A stretch of 64,000 bases of DNA from Paenibacillus tundrae (GCF_036884255.1 NZ_CP145605.1:1674001-1738000); one strand, 5' to 3'; shown: positions 1 through 8,627, numbered from the stretch's first letter. The notes: generated from the sequence alone by a model not told the origin. A program made the numbers and translations.

Positions 1-141
1 AAAGATCGTATGATTAAAGTAAAGTATAATTTGAAGACTGCAAGAAGCGCTTTAAAACTGGGATTTGAATTATCAGATATTATGAAAATCACAGAAATTC
101 CACACAAATACATAGAAATATTAAAAGAAAAATATAGTTGA
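1..141 (+). CDS. C-terminal end of an unknown protein, cut by window edge
   Basis: An open frame enters from the left edge and ends at TGA 139-141, giving 46 residues. The tail is Lys-rich and helical, with a pattern (ALKLGFELSDIMKITEIP) that resembles the short helix-turn-helix tails seen at the C-terminus of Rpn/PD-(D/E)XK transposase-like proteins. That resemblance is weak and only inferred. Nothing can be said about the rest of the protein. Confidence 0.5.
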   Translation, partial: KDRMIKVKYNLKTARSALKLGFELSDIMKITEIPHKYIEILKEKYS

Positions 142-195
142 TATAAAGGGATGGTATAAGAAGTATAAGTGATTCGAAGAAGCTTCTGATATCCA

Positions 196-230
196 ATAAC
201 ATAATATTCACGCTGCGGGCACATGCCCTT
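196..230. repeat. attC-like element E1, left arm only
   Basis: Left arm ATAACATAATATTCACGC at 196-213 followed by a small hairpin GGGC-ACAT-GCCC (217-228). It matches the left arm at 3156 almost base for base, and the preceding bases (GTGATTCGAAGAAGCT versus GTGATTCAAAGAAGCT) are shared too. The matching right arm is not visible before the next gene, so the copy appears truncated. Confidence 0.6.
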
Positions 231-263
231 GATTTATCAGAAAGACTATAAAGGAGGGAGAAG

Positions 264-950
264 ATGAAGCTTTTTTCTGGAGTAGAGCCCTTAATTCAAG
301 AAGCTGATCTTTTACAACCCTCAATATATACGCCACTTGGAACCATTGAGTTTTCGCTTTCTGTCTCCAACAAATGTTATCTTCCAACTCAATGTTTTCG
401 ACTCAAACAAGGTGGTTCATTATACCAGTATAGCTATGACTTGTTTGATTGCGAATTAGTGGTCTGCAAACCTAAGCTCGATCTTGCTTCGCATCTGACA
501 ATCGAGGAATGTTGGGGAGCCGTATTTAGAATTCAACCGAATAAAAACCGTCAGATTGATACATGTAGTTTTTCTTCTTATTGGCAGGAGGGATACAGCT
601 GGAAAGATTACGGCTCTAATACCGGGGAACATCTTGAAGCTATTGAGTATGAGAACGAGAAATACCGATTACATGTAGGAACTCAGGATGGAGAGCTTTT
701 AATGGCAAGACGAGATCGAGGCGATATGATTCCTAAATCGCTAAATTTGAATTCAGATTTTGAGAAACATGGTTTTATTATAAGTTCAGATCAAGGCATT
801 GAAGTACCTATGACACGAATTGAATCTCAAGAGACATGCCAAGTACATTTTTTAACAGCTTGGAATCGAAAGATAGAAGAAGATATTTCCACATGGCTAG
901 CGGTAGATTTACTTTCGAAACAAATACTAGAGGGAGAAGAACTTTTGTAA
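264..950 (+). CDS. hypothetical protein (228 aa)
   Basis: A 228-residue soluble protein starting at ATG 264 behind a strong site (AAAGGAGGGAG at 250-260). I do not recognise the family. It has no signal peptide or membrane segment; it is rich in Trp, Tyr and acidic residues and probably forms a mixed alpha/beta fold. It stands alone between elements E1 and E2, as expected of a single-gene cassette. AT-rich base use matches the surrounding array. Confidence 0.75.
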   Translation: MKLFSGVEPLIQEADLLQPSIYTPLGTIEFSLSVSNKCYLPTQCFRLKQGGSLYQYSYDLFDCELVVCKPKLDLASHLTIEECWGAVFRIQPNKNRQIDTCSFSSYWQEGYSWKDYGSNTGEHLEAIEYENEKYRLHVGTQDGELLMARRDRGDMIPKSLNLNSDFEKHGFIISSDQGIEVPMTRIESQETCQVHFLTAWNRKIEEDISTWLAVDLLSKQILEGEELL

Positions 951-1009
951 ACATGTTCAAAAGAAGTTTCTAGTCCATCCGATAACATGATGGCTTAGCT
1001 TATACATCA

Positions 1010-1160
1010 CCTAACACATTGTTCATGTTGTGGACTTTCGTCCCTTGGTTGTGAGGTGTATAATAATGGAAGATAATCAGACAACAAACGCTCCAGCCCA
1101 AGATAAGAGCTATCTAAGGCTGGGGCGTTTCTTGAATACAGGAACTTTAGCAGAAATTAG
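1010..1160. repeat. attC-like element E2 with internal hairpin
   Basis: Left part CCTAACACATTGTTCATG (1010-1027) with a small hairpin GGAC-TTTC-GTCC (1032-1043). The middle is a long stem-loop (about 1088-1129: GCTCCAGCC paired with GGCTGGGGC) with an inner AGATA/TATCT stem. The right part is CTTGAATACAGGAACTTTAGC (1131-1151). Element E6 at 6225-6370 has the same order of parts and the same AAGATAAGAG...ATCTAAGG core, but different outer stem bases that still pair. Confidence 0.55.
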
Positions 1161-1218
1161 GGGAATGCTTAATTATTATAAAGATTAGATAAACTATTAT
1201 CTAAGGGTGGGGATTTCG

Positions 1219-1836
1219 ATGAGTAGCTTGTTACTAACTTCGTGTGGTTTTAATACTGAAGATATTAAGAATCAATTTCTGAGTTTGATTGAAAGAGATA
1301 TTTCTCAATTAAATGTATCTATTATTACAACAGCATCCCCTATGAAAGAAAATAATAGATATGCACAAAGGGCAGTGCAGGACTTCAAAGACATGGGGTT
1401 TCAGCATATTGATTTTGTAGATATAGAGTTTGATGATCCGCAACTTCTCATACATAGCGATGTTATATATATCAATGGTGGAAATCCATTTACATTATTG
1501 TTTTACGCTAAGAAAAGTGGTGCTGATGAAATTATTAAAACCTTGGCCGCACAGAATGTAATTATAGTTGGAGTGAGTGCTGGGACGTTATTACTGGGGC
1601 CGAATATTAACATTGTCGATTTCTTTACTCCACAGATGAACACAATGGATTTAACTGATTTTAAGGCATTAGGTCTAATCGACAAACTTATTTTTCCTCA
1701 CTATGATCGAGAGGACAAATTTAAAGATAGTACGAATAAAACAATAGAAGAGAGAATAGTAGCATTTGAATCCAATGAGAACTGTAAGGTGACAAGGCTT
1801 AAAGATGAAGAATATATCTCAATCTTAGTGGACTAA
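1219..1836 (+). CDS. peptidase S51-like / class I glutamine amidotransferase-like protein
   Basis: A compact protein of about 205 residues with the S51 (peptidase E) layout. The N-terminal strand MSSLLLTSCG is followed by a TTASP turn, a YINGGNP segment, and the nucleophile elbow GVSAG with Ser as likely nucleophile; a later PHYD segment may contribute His. Members cleave Asp-containing dipeptides or have unknown roles. An upstream in-frame GTG at 1207 exists, but GGTGGGG at 1206-1212 sits correctly for ATG 1219. A nucleotidyltransferase gene follows after 22 bp, so the two share one unit between E2 and E3. A second S51 protein lies at 18418. Confidence 0.8.
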   Translation: MSSLLLTSCGFNTEDIKNQFLSLIERDISQLNVSIITTASPMKENNRYAQRAVQDFKDMGFQHIDFVDIEFDDPQLLIHSDVIYINGGNPFTLLFYAKKSGADEIIKTLAAQNVIIVGVSAGTLLLGPNINIVDFFTPQMNTMDLTDFKALGLIDKLIFPHYDREDKFKDSTNKTIEERIVAFESNENCKVTRLKDEEYISILVD

Positions 1837-1858
1837 GCATGTTTTAGGAGGGGTCTAC

Positions 1859-2620
1859 ATGATATTAGAAAAAGTAATAAATAGAGTTGAAATACAAAGT
1901 GAATATAAGGATTTGGTTGATAAGTATATAGATCATGTACGTACCGAATTCAAAGGTGAAATTCATAGCATTTATATGTGCGGCTCAATTCCCAAAGGAA
2001 CTGCTACACCTTTTAAGTCAGATGCAGACTTTACGATTGTATGTGAAAATCCCAAAGGTATCGATTACGAAAGATTGTCGAATATCAAAGACAGGCTTTT
2101 GGAAGAATATCCATTCGTCACTAAGATTGATACGATAATTTGCTCTATAGACGATGTATTAAATAAACCGAATGAGTGGGGGTTCTGGGTTAAGATCATA
2201 TGTGTTTGTATACATGGGGATGACATTGGTGAAAAAGTACCCCCGATCATTATTTCTCCAGAATTCATTTTAGACTTAAATACAGAGACAAAGGAGGAAG
2301 TAGATCGTATACATCGTTCACTTTCTAATACTAGTGATAACGCATTAAAAACTAGATATATTAAAGGTTACTCTAAGAGATTAATTCGTGCATTATACTC
2401 TTTGGTTATAGTAGATACAGGTGTATGGCAAGATGACATGCTTAAGATGAAGAATGCTATATTAGACTATTGTGACATTGACTCCGCTTTAGTTGATTAT
2501 CTGTACGCTTGTTACTTGGATTTTAATAGTGTACTTGTTGAAGAGTTTCTGGAAATTGCTGATGAAGTATATAGCTATTTTGAAAATGTCTTAAAGGCAA
2601 TGGCTGCTTCCAGAAATTAA
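1859..2620 (+). CDS. nucleotidyltransferase domain protein (253 aa)
   Basis: A cytosolic nucleotidyltransferase-fold protein. Residues about 40-60 carry the signature CGSIPKGTATPFKSDADFTI, that is GS-x3-G...S-D-x-D, where the two Asp bind metal. A third strand (KIDTIIC) follows, and the C-terminal half is helical as in aminoglycoside adenylyl- or other small-molecule nucleotidyltransferases. The substrate cannot be named; antibiotic modification is possible but not shown. The ribosome site AGGAGGGG lies 7 bp before ATG 1859. It follows the S51-like gene closely. Confidence 0.8.
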   Translation: MILEKVINRVEIQSEYKDLVDKYIDHVRTEFKGEIHSIYMCGSIPKGTATPFKSDADFTIVCENPKGIDYERLSNIKDRLLEEYPFVTKIDTIICSIDDVLNKPNEWGFWVKIICVCIHGDDIGEKVPPIIISPEFILDLNTETKEEVDRIHRSLSNTSDNALKTRYIKGYSKRLIRALYSLVIVDTGVWQDDMLKMKNAILDYCDIDSALVDYLYACYLDFNSVLVEEFLEIADEVYSYFENVLKAMAASRN

Positions 2621-2621
2621 T

Positions 2622-2722
2622 TCGGATAATAAAATATTGACGCTTCGGATTACTCTGAGAAGCGATTGACGTCATCCAGTCCTCTAAGCCGGTTGGGGAC
2701 GTCACTGCTTTAGTTATTCGGT
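2622..2722. repeat. attC-like element E3 (divergent)
   Basis: Left arm CGGATAATAAAATATTGACGC (2623-2643), then hairpins CGCTTC/GAAGCG and TGACGTC...GACGTCA. The right arm GTTATTCG (2713-2720) pairs with CGGATAAT over 8 bp with two wobbles. The arm order agrees with E4 and E6, though the sequence is less conserved. Confidence 0.4.
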
Positions 2723-2814
2723 AAGCCAACTATAAGCAGCAACTCTAAGGGGTTAGTACGTCATCAATATAAATCATTTATTAAAATTGCTTAATTGCAA
2801 TTAGAGGTGGAATT

Positions 2815-3132
2815 ATGGAGAAAGATCCAAATTTAAGACCAAGACTTTTAAGTTGGAAATTCGATGATGAAGTTGAAACAGATCATGAGGAAGAATGGAA
2901 TTGGATAGAAATCACCATGTATTTCACGGATGGTTCAAAAAGATGGAGTATTTTGTATACACCAGAAAGATTATTAAATAACTTATCTAGACCAAACATT
3001 GATCCACCAGGTTTACATATGCAACAACTGATTGTAGTTAGAAGCTATGAAGTAAGTGATATTGACAGAGTGTTAAGAGTTTTTGATGAAGAAGATGAAT
3101 TGATTAAAGCCTCAAGAGCATATAGTGAGTGA
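2815..3132 (+). CDS. hypothetical protein (105 aa)
   Basis: A small acidic protein with ATG 2815 behind AGAGGTGG. It has no membrane segment, and no motif ties it to a known family. Its C-terminal half (QLIVVRSYEVSDIDRVLRVF) may form a strand-helix unit. It is a single gene between elements E3 and E4. Confidence 0.7.
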   Translation: MEKDPNLRPRLLSWKFDDEVETDHEEEWNWIEITMYFTDGSKRWSILYTPERLLNNLSRPNIDPPGLHMQQLIVVRSYEVSDIDRVLRVFDEEDELIKASRAYSE

Positions 3133-3155
3133 TTCAAAGAAGCTAAAAACATCAT

Positions 3156-3248
3156 ATAACATAATATTCACACTGTGGACATGCGTCTTGATCTGGCATT
3201 AGTCAGCCGCTCTATACGTTGATTCGTGAATACAAAGATGTTATGTGA
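3156..3248. repeat. attC-like element E4, complete
   Basis: This is the clearest copy. The left arm ATAACAT + ATTCAC (3156-3171) is matched by the right arm GTGAAT + ATGTTAT (3226-3244). The two stems are separated by an unpaired spacer that is longer on the right, and about 55 bp of loop lies between the arms, including GGAC-ATGC-GTCT. This layout of two short stems, spacer and variable loop in about 93 bp is like an integron attC site. The canonical GTTRRRY core is not met exactly (GTTATGT). Confidence 0.65.
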
Positions 3249-3276
3249 AATTCACAAATTAAAAGGAAGATAATCT

Positions 3277-4440
3277 ATGAAAAAATTTTTGAAGGTCATT
3301 ACGATAATTCTAATGACGTCAATGTTGCTTACAGGATGCATTTATTCAAACACTGAAGTGACTATTAATGAAAATGGTTCGGGTAGCGTAAAACATGTCG
3401 TTGGTTTCGATAAAAATATGTTAAACAAGCTGGGAAAAACGTATCAGGACTTTACTAGCAAAAGTAACCAATCCTATGAAATTACATATAGTGGTAAAAA
3501 ATATACTGTAGGTACATATGAGGACAAATTTATAGAAGATATTAACGATTCCGGTGTTGCAACTATTTCAAATGAAATGGGACTCGTATCTCTTAACAAA
3601 ATATATGAAGGGTTTGAGTTGAAACTTGAACTTCATGACTTTATCAGTAAGGACATGAGATATGATACCAAATTTCCCGAGGTTAAAGACATTTCCGATA
3701 AAACACTTAGAGACATGCGACTTAAAGATCTCATTGCACAGGATATTGATGGACTGGTACTCAAGGTGAAATTCAGCATGCCCTATCAGGTAAAACAAGT
3801 TTCTGGCGGAACTAGTGGAGTGTATGTAAATGGAAAAACTATTCAATTAGATTATCTGAAGATGATTGAATCCGGTAGCCGCGAATGGAAATTCGAATCT
3901 AGGAAGAACCCTAATAAAGTTGATCCAAACAATACAATATTCAAGGACGTTAAAAAAAACGCATGGTATGCCAAGGCAGTGCTCGAAGTTAACAGCAAGG
4001 GGATTATGAAGGGGTTTGGTGATGGGACATTCAAACCAAACGACACACTTACCATGGCAGAGCTTGCAAAAATTGCTTCAGAAGTGGCAGGACAACGAAT
4101 TCCTAACCATCCAGAGTACTGGGCAATGGGGCATATTCTCTTTGCACAAGACACCGGACTATTTCTTGAGAAAAAGACGATCACAGCAAAAAATTGGAGC
4201 GTACCTGCCACGCGTGAGCAAACCGTGTATGCTATTTCAATGGCAGCAGGACAGCAAGATGTCAAAGAAGTACCATCGACTTCAATTACAGACTGGAATC
4301 AGATCGATAACAGAATGCAGAGTATGATTCTCTATGCATATCAAGCAGGGATCGTCAGTGGGAATTCTAACGGAAAGTTTGAACCAAAAAGTAAGGTGAC
4401 ACGTGCAGAAGTAGCGCAAATTTTGAATAATATCAAGTAA
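3277..4440 (+). CDS. lipoprotein with C-terminal S-layer homology domains
   Basis: A 387-residue exported lipoprotein. The basic start MKKFLKVI is followed by a hydrophobic stretch and lipobox LLTGC (Cys about residue 21). The middle (about 25-210) is a beta-rich domain with a repeated NENGSG-type start, similar to DUF3153-like lipoprotein domains. Residues about 220-387 hold three SLH-type segments; FKDVKKNAWYAKAV and GFGDGTFKPND open the first, and the last contains GKFEPKSKVTRAEVAQIL. SLH repeats bind pyruvylated wall polymer, so the protein may bridge membrane and wall. It is in one unit with the next gene. Confidence 0.85.
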   Translation: MKKFLKVITIILMTSMLLTGCIYSNTEVTINENGSGSVKHVVGFDKNMLNKLGKTYQDFTSKSNQSYEITYSGKKYTVGTYEDKFIEDINDSGVATISNEMGLVSLNKIYEGFELKLELHDFISKDMRYDTKFPEVKDISDKTLRDMRLKDLIAQDIDGLVLKVKFSMPYQVKQVSGGTSGVYVNGKTIQLDYLKMIESGSREWKFESRKNPNKVDPNNTIFKDVKKNAWYAKAVLEVNSKGIMKGFGDGTFKPNDTLTMAELAKIASEVAGQRIPNHPEYWAMGHILFAQDTGLFLEKKTITAKNWSVPATREQTVYAISMAAGQQDVKEVPSTSITDWNQIDNRMQSMILYAYQAGIVSGNSNGKFEPKSKVTRAEVAQILNNIK

Positions 4441-4487
4441 ATGAATAATTCAGTAAATCCAAACCTTTAATCTTGGGGGCACTGCTA

Positions 4488-4907
4488 ATGCCAAATAAAA
4501 TTGAGATATTTCCACCGTATGAAAAAGAAAAAGTATCAATTATTTCTGTTTTAGAACGTATTGATAAAAAAGCTAGATTCGTTAGACAGAGTGGGCCGCC
4601 AGGAAGATTCGCCAGTATTGATATTGTAATCGAGCCATATGAAGGCAGTATTATCTTTGAGAATGAAGCACGAATTCAAGAAGATTTGAAAGGCGACAAT
4701 GAATGGGAATTAGGGTTTCCTATGATTATATGTGCCATATTTGATGCTTTAAAATCCTATATTCAAAATTCTTATGATGAACATAACCTCGCCATAGGGA
4801 ATTTCAAATTTAAACTAATAAACATTGATATTCACAAATATGATAGTAAATTAATGGATTATAAGATAGCAACGTTGATAGGCCTAAAAGAAGTTTTTAA
4901 AGTGTAA
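4488..4907 (+). CDS. hypothetical protein (139 aa)
   Basis: A small soluble protein with no recognised family. A TTG at 4473 lies in frame, but the GGGGG run at 4475-4479 is placed for ATG 4488. The protein is mixed alpha/beta, with a charged N-terminus (EIFPPYEKEKVSII) and no transmembrane segment. It lies 47 bp after the SLH lipoprotein and just before element E5. Confidence 0.65.
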   Translation: MPNKIEIFPPYEKEKVSIISVLERIDKKARFVRQSGPPGRFASIDIVIEPYEGSIIFENEARIQEDLKGDNEWELGFPMIICAIFDALKSYIQNSYDEHNLAIGNFKFKLINIDIHKYDSKLMDYKIATLIGLKEVFKV

Positions 4908-4962
4908 CTGAACATATCACCGTCCGTCCCAGTTCCGTGAATATAAAGATGTAGACGAAACG
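4908..4962. repeat. attC-like element E5, short copy
   Basis: The right arm GTGAATATAAAGATGTAGACG (4937-4957) matches the E4 right arm GTGAATACAAAGATGTTATGTG. The short left part TGAACATATCACCG (4909-4922) resembles ACATAATATTCACG. The loop is only about 14 bp. Confidence 0.45.
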
Positions 4963-4988
4963 AATGATATAAGGTGGTAATTAACTAG

Positions 4989-5618
4989 ATGTCTATTCAA
5001 CAATTTATAAATGAACATCTCTCTAATATAATCTTTGAACCACCATTCTATTACAATAATGATTTTAGTATCCGGTTTGAACTGGGACCACCAAACAGCA
5101 ATATTGATAATGACACATACTATAGTGTAGTCCAGGAGAGAATCCTTGCCTTATTTCTAGCAATATTTAAAGAGAAGTATCCGGTTTATATTGTTGGGGT
5201 ATCATATGAACCTATTGAAGATTTAGATGCTTATATTGAAGAGGAAATTGACCTTCTTCAATATTTTGCAGACCATACAATTGAAAATTTTCTTAACAAA
5301 GAAGACTATGACGATGAAACACTAGAGTTGACTGGACATTATAAATTTTACTCTCTTGAATGCAAACTGTCCGAGATAGACTATATTGATTTGTTAGGAC
5401 TTATTGGAGGATTTACTCAGAAGAATAGTTACCTTAATTCAAGAATTTACTTCATAGATCCTCAATCCCAATTGGTTTTTCACATTTATGATGATCGTGG
5501 TTTAGACATCGTCTCACCGACTAAGGAAGCCTTGCTTTACTTGTACAAGGAATTTAACGATTGGATTCTTGATTACGATCGGAAAGAGATAGATAAGATA
5601 TTTAAGAGTATTTCATAG
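4989..5618 (+). CDS. DUF3885-like hypothetical protein (209 aa)
   Basis: An acidic cytosolic protein. The C-terminal part (YFIDPQSQLVFHIYDDRG, then SPTKEALLYLYKEFNDWILDYDR) matches my recollection of DUF3885 proteins, whose hallmark is a YDDRGxD turn followed by a YNDWILDYDR helix. Function is unknown. ATG 4989 follows AAGGTGG at 4972-4978. It lies just after E5. Confidence 0.7.
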   Translation: MSIQQFINEHLSNIIFEPPFYYNNDFSIRFELGPPNSNIDNDTYYSVVQERILALFLAIFKEKYPVYIVGVSYEPIEDLDAYIEEEIDLLQYFADHTIENFLNKEDYDDETLELTGHYKFYSLECKLSEIDYIDLLGLIGGFTQKNSYLNSRIYFIDPQSQLVFHIYDDRGLDIVSPTKEALLYLYKEFNDWILDYDRKEIDKIFKSIS

Positions 5619-5678
5619 AAATCAATTGACCCGAACGTAAACAAAAGCACGGGGGTTTTGTGGAGAGGAGGCGGAAAT

Positions 5679-6149
5679 GTGATTGGTCCGATATTCTTAA
5701 GAGGTGATTTAATTCATCAGTTTAAAGAGCACCTCACCAACACTGAATACCATCGTGTAATACATAACGGTGTAGCCGATACCAATAGTACAACTGAAAG
5801 ATTCGAATTGGAAAAACTAAATGATACATTCGATACATTTATTAACTCAGACTATCCTATCATTTGTAAGTCAGGCAGCAAGAGTACAATTCCATTCTGG
5901 GATTACCACATTGCAATCAACCGTTCCAAATAGGACAAAGAGGTTATTGTAACTGAACTTTTGGTTCGAGAACCTAATGATCAGAACATAACAAATGCAG
6001 TTTTAATGGCGTTCTATATGTTAATTAATGAGAGGTACAAGTATGAAAGATTAGTAGTGCCAATAAGAATGAATGACATCGTTGAATATGAAGAAATAGG
6101 GATACAATCTCACAAAGATGGAAGCGTTCTATTTAGAAAATATGCGTGA
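5679..6149 (+). pseudogene. hypothetical gene interrupted by an in-frame amber codon
   Basis: GTG 5679 sits 8 bp after AGAGGAGGC and opens a frame that meets TAG at 5931-5933. The same frame then continues without interruption to the TGA at 6147-6149, so the original protein was about 156 residues. The second half would otherwise have to start at TTG 5961 with no ribosome site. The simplest reading is a nonsense mutation in one gene. The family is not recognised. Confidence 0.6.
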
Positions 6150-6224
6150 GTCATTGCTATTCCGTTATTCTATGAAATTCCTTATATTGAAATGGATTTT
6201 AGTAGATAGTGCAATGCGGCATAG

Positions 6225-6370
6225 CCTAACATTATAATCACGCTTCGGGCTTACTCCTATGGTCATCCAGATGTATAATTATAGGAGATAACTCGGACGA
6301 TACGCGAGCCGATCTAAGATAAGAGTTTATCTAAGGTCGGCTCGCGTCGTGAATCCAGGAACGTTATGTA
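6225..6370. repeat. attC-like element E6 with internal hairpin
   Basis: Left arm CCTAACATTATAATCACGC (6225-6243), right arm CGTGAATCCAGGAACGTTATG (6348-6368). Between them a strong stem-loop (about 6303-6346, CGCGAGCCGA paired with TCGGCTCGCG) carries the core AAGATAAGAG...ATCTAAGG shared with E2. Arms pair through TAAC/GTTA and TCACG/CGTGA. Confidence 0.6.
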
Positions 6371-6409
6371 GAAATAACGAAGAAAAAACGTTGTTGGGGG
6401 TTGAATCCA

Positions 6410-7234
6410 TTGAAGTATTCAACTGTAGTTCTTGACTTGGACGGAACATTATTGAATTCAAATAAAGAAGTATCCAAGAGGAATTTAGATGCTGTCTTAT
6501 CTTGTTATCTGAAAGGAATGAGAATAATATTCGCAACAGCTCGACCGCCCAGGGCTGTTAATTGGTTTCTTCCTCAAGAATTATTGGATATCGGGGCTTT
6601 TGTATATTACAACGGAGCTCAAGTGATCTGTAAGGAAACCAAGATAGAAATTAATGAATCAATCCCTGCTAATGTAACCACAGAAATTCTTGATTACTGT
6701 TTGAAGTGTAACCCCGAGATTGAGCTGACGATGGAAGTAAGAGATGAGTGGTTTAGTTTAAGAGAGCTTGATTATATTACCTCAATGAACACACGATCAA
6801 ACCCTATAGTAAAACCCTTAAATGAATTAAAGCAATATGATGCTACGAAGATACTCCTTTCCGGCAATAATGACAGTTCTGGATTATTAAAAAAATTCGA
6901 AGGTAAAGTGAATATACTGATTACGGATAATCATCAATTAATACAAATCATGCCTCTTCTCGCCTCTAAGGAGCTGGCGATTGCTAAACTCTGTGAATTG
7001 TATCATGTAGAATTGGATTCCGTTATTGTATTTGGTGATGACCATAATGACGTAGGCCTCTTTAAGAAGGCTGGATACGCTATTGCTATGGGGAATGCAA
7101 TAAAGGAATTGAAGGAAATTGCTGATGAAATAACCGCTAATAATGATGAGGATGGTGTAGCTATAAGTTTAGAAAGATTTTGTGGGTCACGTAGACTGTT
7201 TGAACGTCAGGATGGCGCGAAGGGTTTTGGATAA
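6410..7234 (+). CDS. Cof-type HAD hydrolase (about 274 aa)
   Basis: A cytosolic phosphatase of the HAD superfamily, Cof subtype, acting on small phosphorylated metabolites. Motif I DLDGTLL gives the nucleophile Asp near residue 10, motif II is FATARP, and motif IV GDDHNDVGLF lies near the C-terminus, ending in the usual AMGNA...DEDGVA. TTG 6401 touches the GGGGG ribosome site, so TTG 6410 is the better start. The last 16 or so residues (CGSRRLFERQDGAKGFG) do not look like a Cof tail and probably come from sequence fused downstream at the remnant that follows. Confidence 0.85.
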   Translation: MKYSTVVLDLDGTLLNSNKEVSKRNLDAVLSCYLKGMRIIFATARPPRAVNWFLPQELLDIGAFVYYNGAQVICKETKIEINESIPANVTTEILDYCLKCNPEIELTMEVRDEWFSLRELDYITSMNTRSNPIVKPLNELKQYDATKILLSGNNDSSGLLKKFEGKVNILITDNHQLIQIMPLLASKELAIAKLCELYHVELDSVIVFGDDHNDVGLFKKAGYAIAMGNAIKELKEIADEITANNDEDGVAISLERFCGSRRLFERQDGAKGFG

Positions 7235-7421
7235 TCTTCATAAATACTTATTTTTTTGGAGGCATCTCAAGAATATATCCTTCAGAGATGCATTAATTAG
7301 TAATCCTGAATTTGTAGTTGAATATGCCAATCTAAAGAAAGAGCTAGTTAATAGTTATAGTGAAAATCGACAGGCTTACACGGATGGGAAAACCGAATTT
7401 GTAAATAAAGTACTGATGTGA
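7235..7421 (+). pseudogene. C-terminal remnant of a GrpB/UPF0157 family gene
   Basis: The frame ending at TGA 7419-7421 reads FFWRHLKNISFRDALISNP and then EYANLKKELVNSY...AYTDGKTEFVNKVL. This is the conserved C-terminal helix pair of GrpB (UPF0157) nucleotidyltransferase-like proteins, which are normally about 170 residues. The N-terminal two thirds are absent and the frame runs back into the end of the HAD gene. It looks like a deletion or recombination scar. Confidence 0.6.
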
Positions 7422-7465
7422 AATCACAGTAAATCTATTTATCAGAGCGGCTCAAGGAGGTCTAA

Positions 7466-8026
7466 ATGAAAACTACAATCTACATGGTTAGGCATGCGGA
7501 ATCACCATATGATGAAGGAAATGAAAGAACTAGAGGTCTTACTGCAAAGGGTAAGGCGGATGTTGAACAAGTAACGAAGTTACTTAGTGATGAAGGAATA
7601 GATATCATACTTTCAAGTCCATATCGCCGAGCGGTATTGAGTGTTGAGGGATTAGCGCAGCACTTAAACTTAGAAATAGAAACATTTGAAGATCTAAGGG
7701 AACGTCATTTTTCATCAGATGATGTTATTGATTTAATGTCTAATATTAGAAATAACTTCTACAACGCTGAATATGCCTTACCAGGTGGCGAATCTAACGC
7801 GGATTGCCAGAATAGGTCAATTACAGTGCTCAAAACCATATTAAAAGAACACAAGGGAAAGAAAATTGCGATTGGAACACACGGTCTTGTAATGACTTTG
7901 ATGATGAATCATTTTGATTCAAATTATGGCTTAGCTTTCTTAGATCAATTAAAGAAACCGGATATCTATAAAATGCAATTTGAAGACCTGGAATTGAAAG
8001 AAGTAACGAGACTGTGGAATGAATAG
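7466..8026 (+). CDS. histidine phosphatase family protein
   Basis: A 186-residue protein of the phosphoglycerate-mutase-like superfamily. The phospho-accepting His is in MVRHAES near the N-terminus, SSPYRRA supplies the conserved Arg, and IAIGTHGLV gives the second catalytic His near residue 140. Such proteins dephosphorylate small metabolites; the substrate is unknown. ATG 7466 follows AAGGAGG. Confidence 0.85.
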   Translation: MKTTIYMVRHAESPYDEGNERTRGLTAKGKADVEQVTKLLSDEGIDIILSSPYRRAVLSVEGLAQHLNLEIETFEDLRERHFSSDDVIDLMSNIRNNFYNAEYALPGGESNADCQNRSITVLKTILKEHKGKKIAIGTHGLVMTLMMNHFDSNYGLAFLDQLKKPDIYKMQFEDLELKEVTRLWNE

Positions 8027-8074
8027 ATATATTTAAGCTTAGCTCTACAGAAGTTTATGAAAAGGAGAAGATCA

Positions 8075-8533
8075 ATGGATTATATTAAGTGGATTAGAAG
8101 TAAGGTAGGCACTGAAGTGATCATTCTTAACTTTGCAGGAGCCATCGTTTTAAACGAAGAAGGACAAATATTGCTTCAACGGAGAAGAGATAAAAATGCT
8201 TGGGGATTTCCAGGAGGAGCTATGGAGTTAGGCGAATCTGCTGAAGAGACAGCTATTCGTGAAGTGAAAGAAGAAACAGGAGTAACAATCTTCGTTGAGA
8301 AATTAATAGGCGTATATACCAAGTATTTCGACAAGTATGCAAATGGGGATCAGGCACAAACGATTTCGTTTTTTTATCAGGGACGCATTTCCGATGGAGA
8401 ACTGATTAGTAGTAATGAAGAAACTATAGAACTTCAATTCTTTAATCCAGATGAAGTGCCTGAGTTATTTAATCAGCAACATACTGATGCATTTAATGAT
8501 TTCAGGGCTCAAAGAGTTGGAGTATCTAGATAA
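8075..8533 (+). CDS. Nudix hydrolase
   Basis: A cytosolic hydrolase of nucleoside diphosphates linked to another group. The Nudix box is complete: GGAMELGESAEETAIREV, then KEETGV (about residues 49-71). The tail VPELFNQQHTDAF is common among Bacillus-type Nudix proteins. ATG 8057 is in frame, but AAAGGAG at 8061-8067 is placed for ATG 8075. It follows the histidine phosphatase closely. Confidence 0.88.
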   Translation: MDYIKWIRSKVGTEVIILNFAGAIVLNEEGQILLQRRRDKNAWGFPGGAMELGESAEETAIREVKEETGVTIFVEKLIGVYTKYFDKYANGDQAQTISFFYQGRISDGELISSNEETIELQFFNPDEVPELFNQQHTDAFNDFRAQRVGVSR

Positions 8534-8627
8534 ACGCAAAGAGCTCAGGATGAAGGTAATTCGAAGATCCTTGGAGTTCTTATAAACTTAGCGGGATAAA
8601 GTGAAATCACTCAAAGGTGGAGATCAT

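Noticed and set aside
1066..1188. A 40-codon ORF (MEDNQTTNAPAQDKSYLRLG...) within element E2
   Set aside because: The homologous element E6 has stops in the same region, the changes keep base pairing rather than codons, and there is no ribosome site. It is better explained as structured non-coding DNA.
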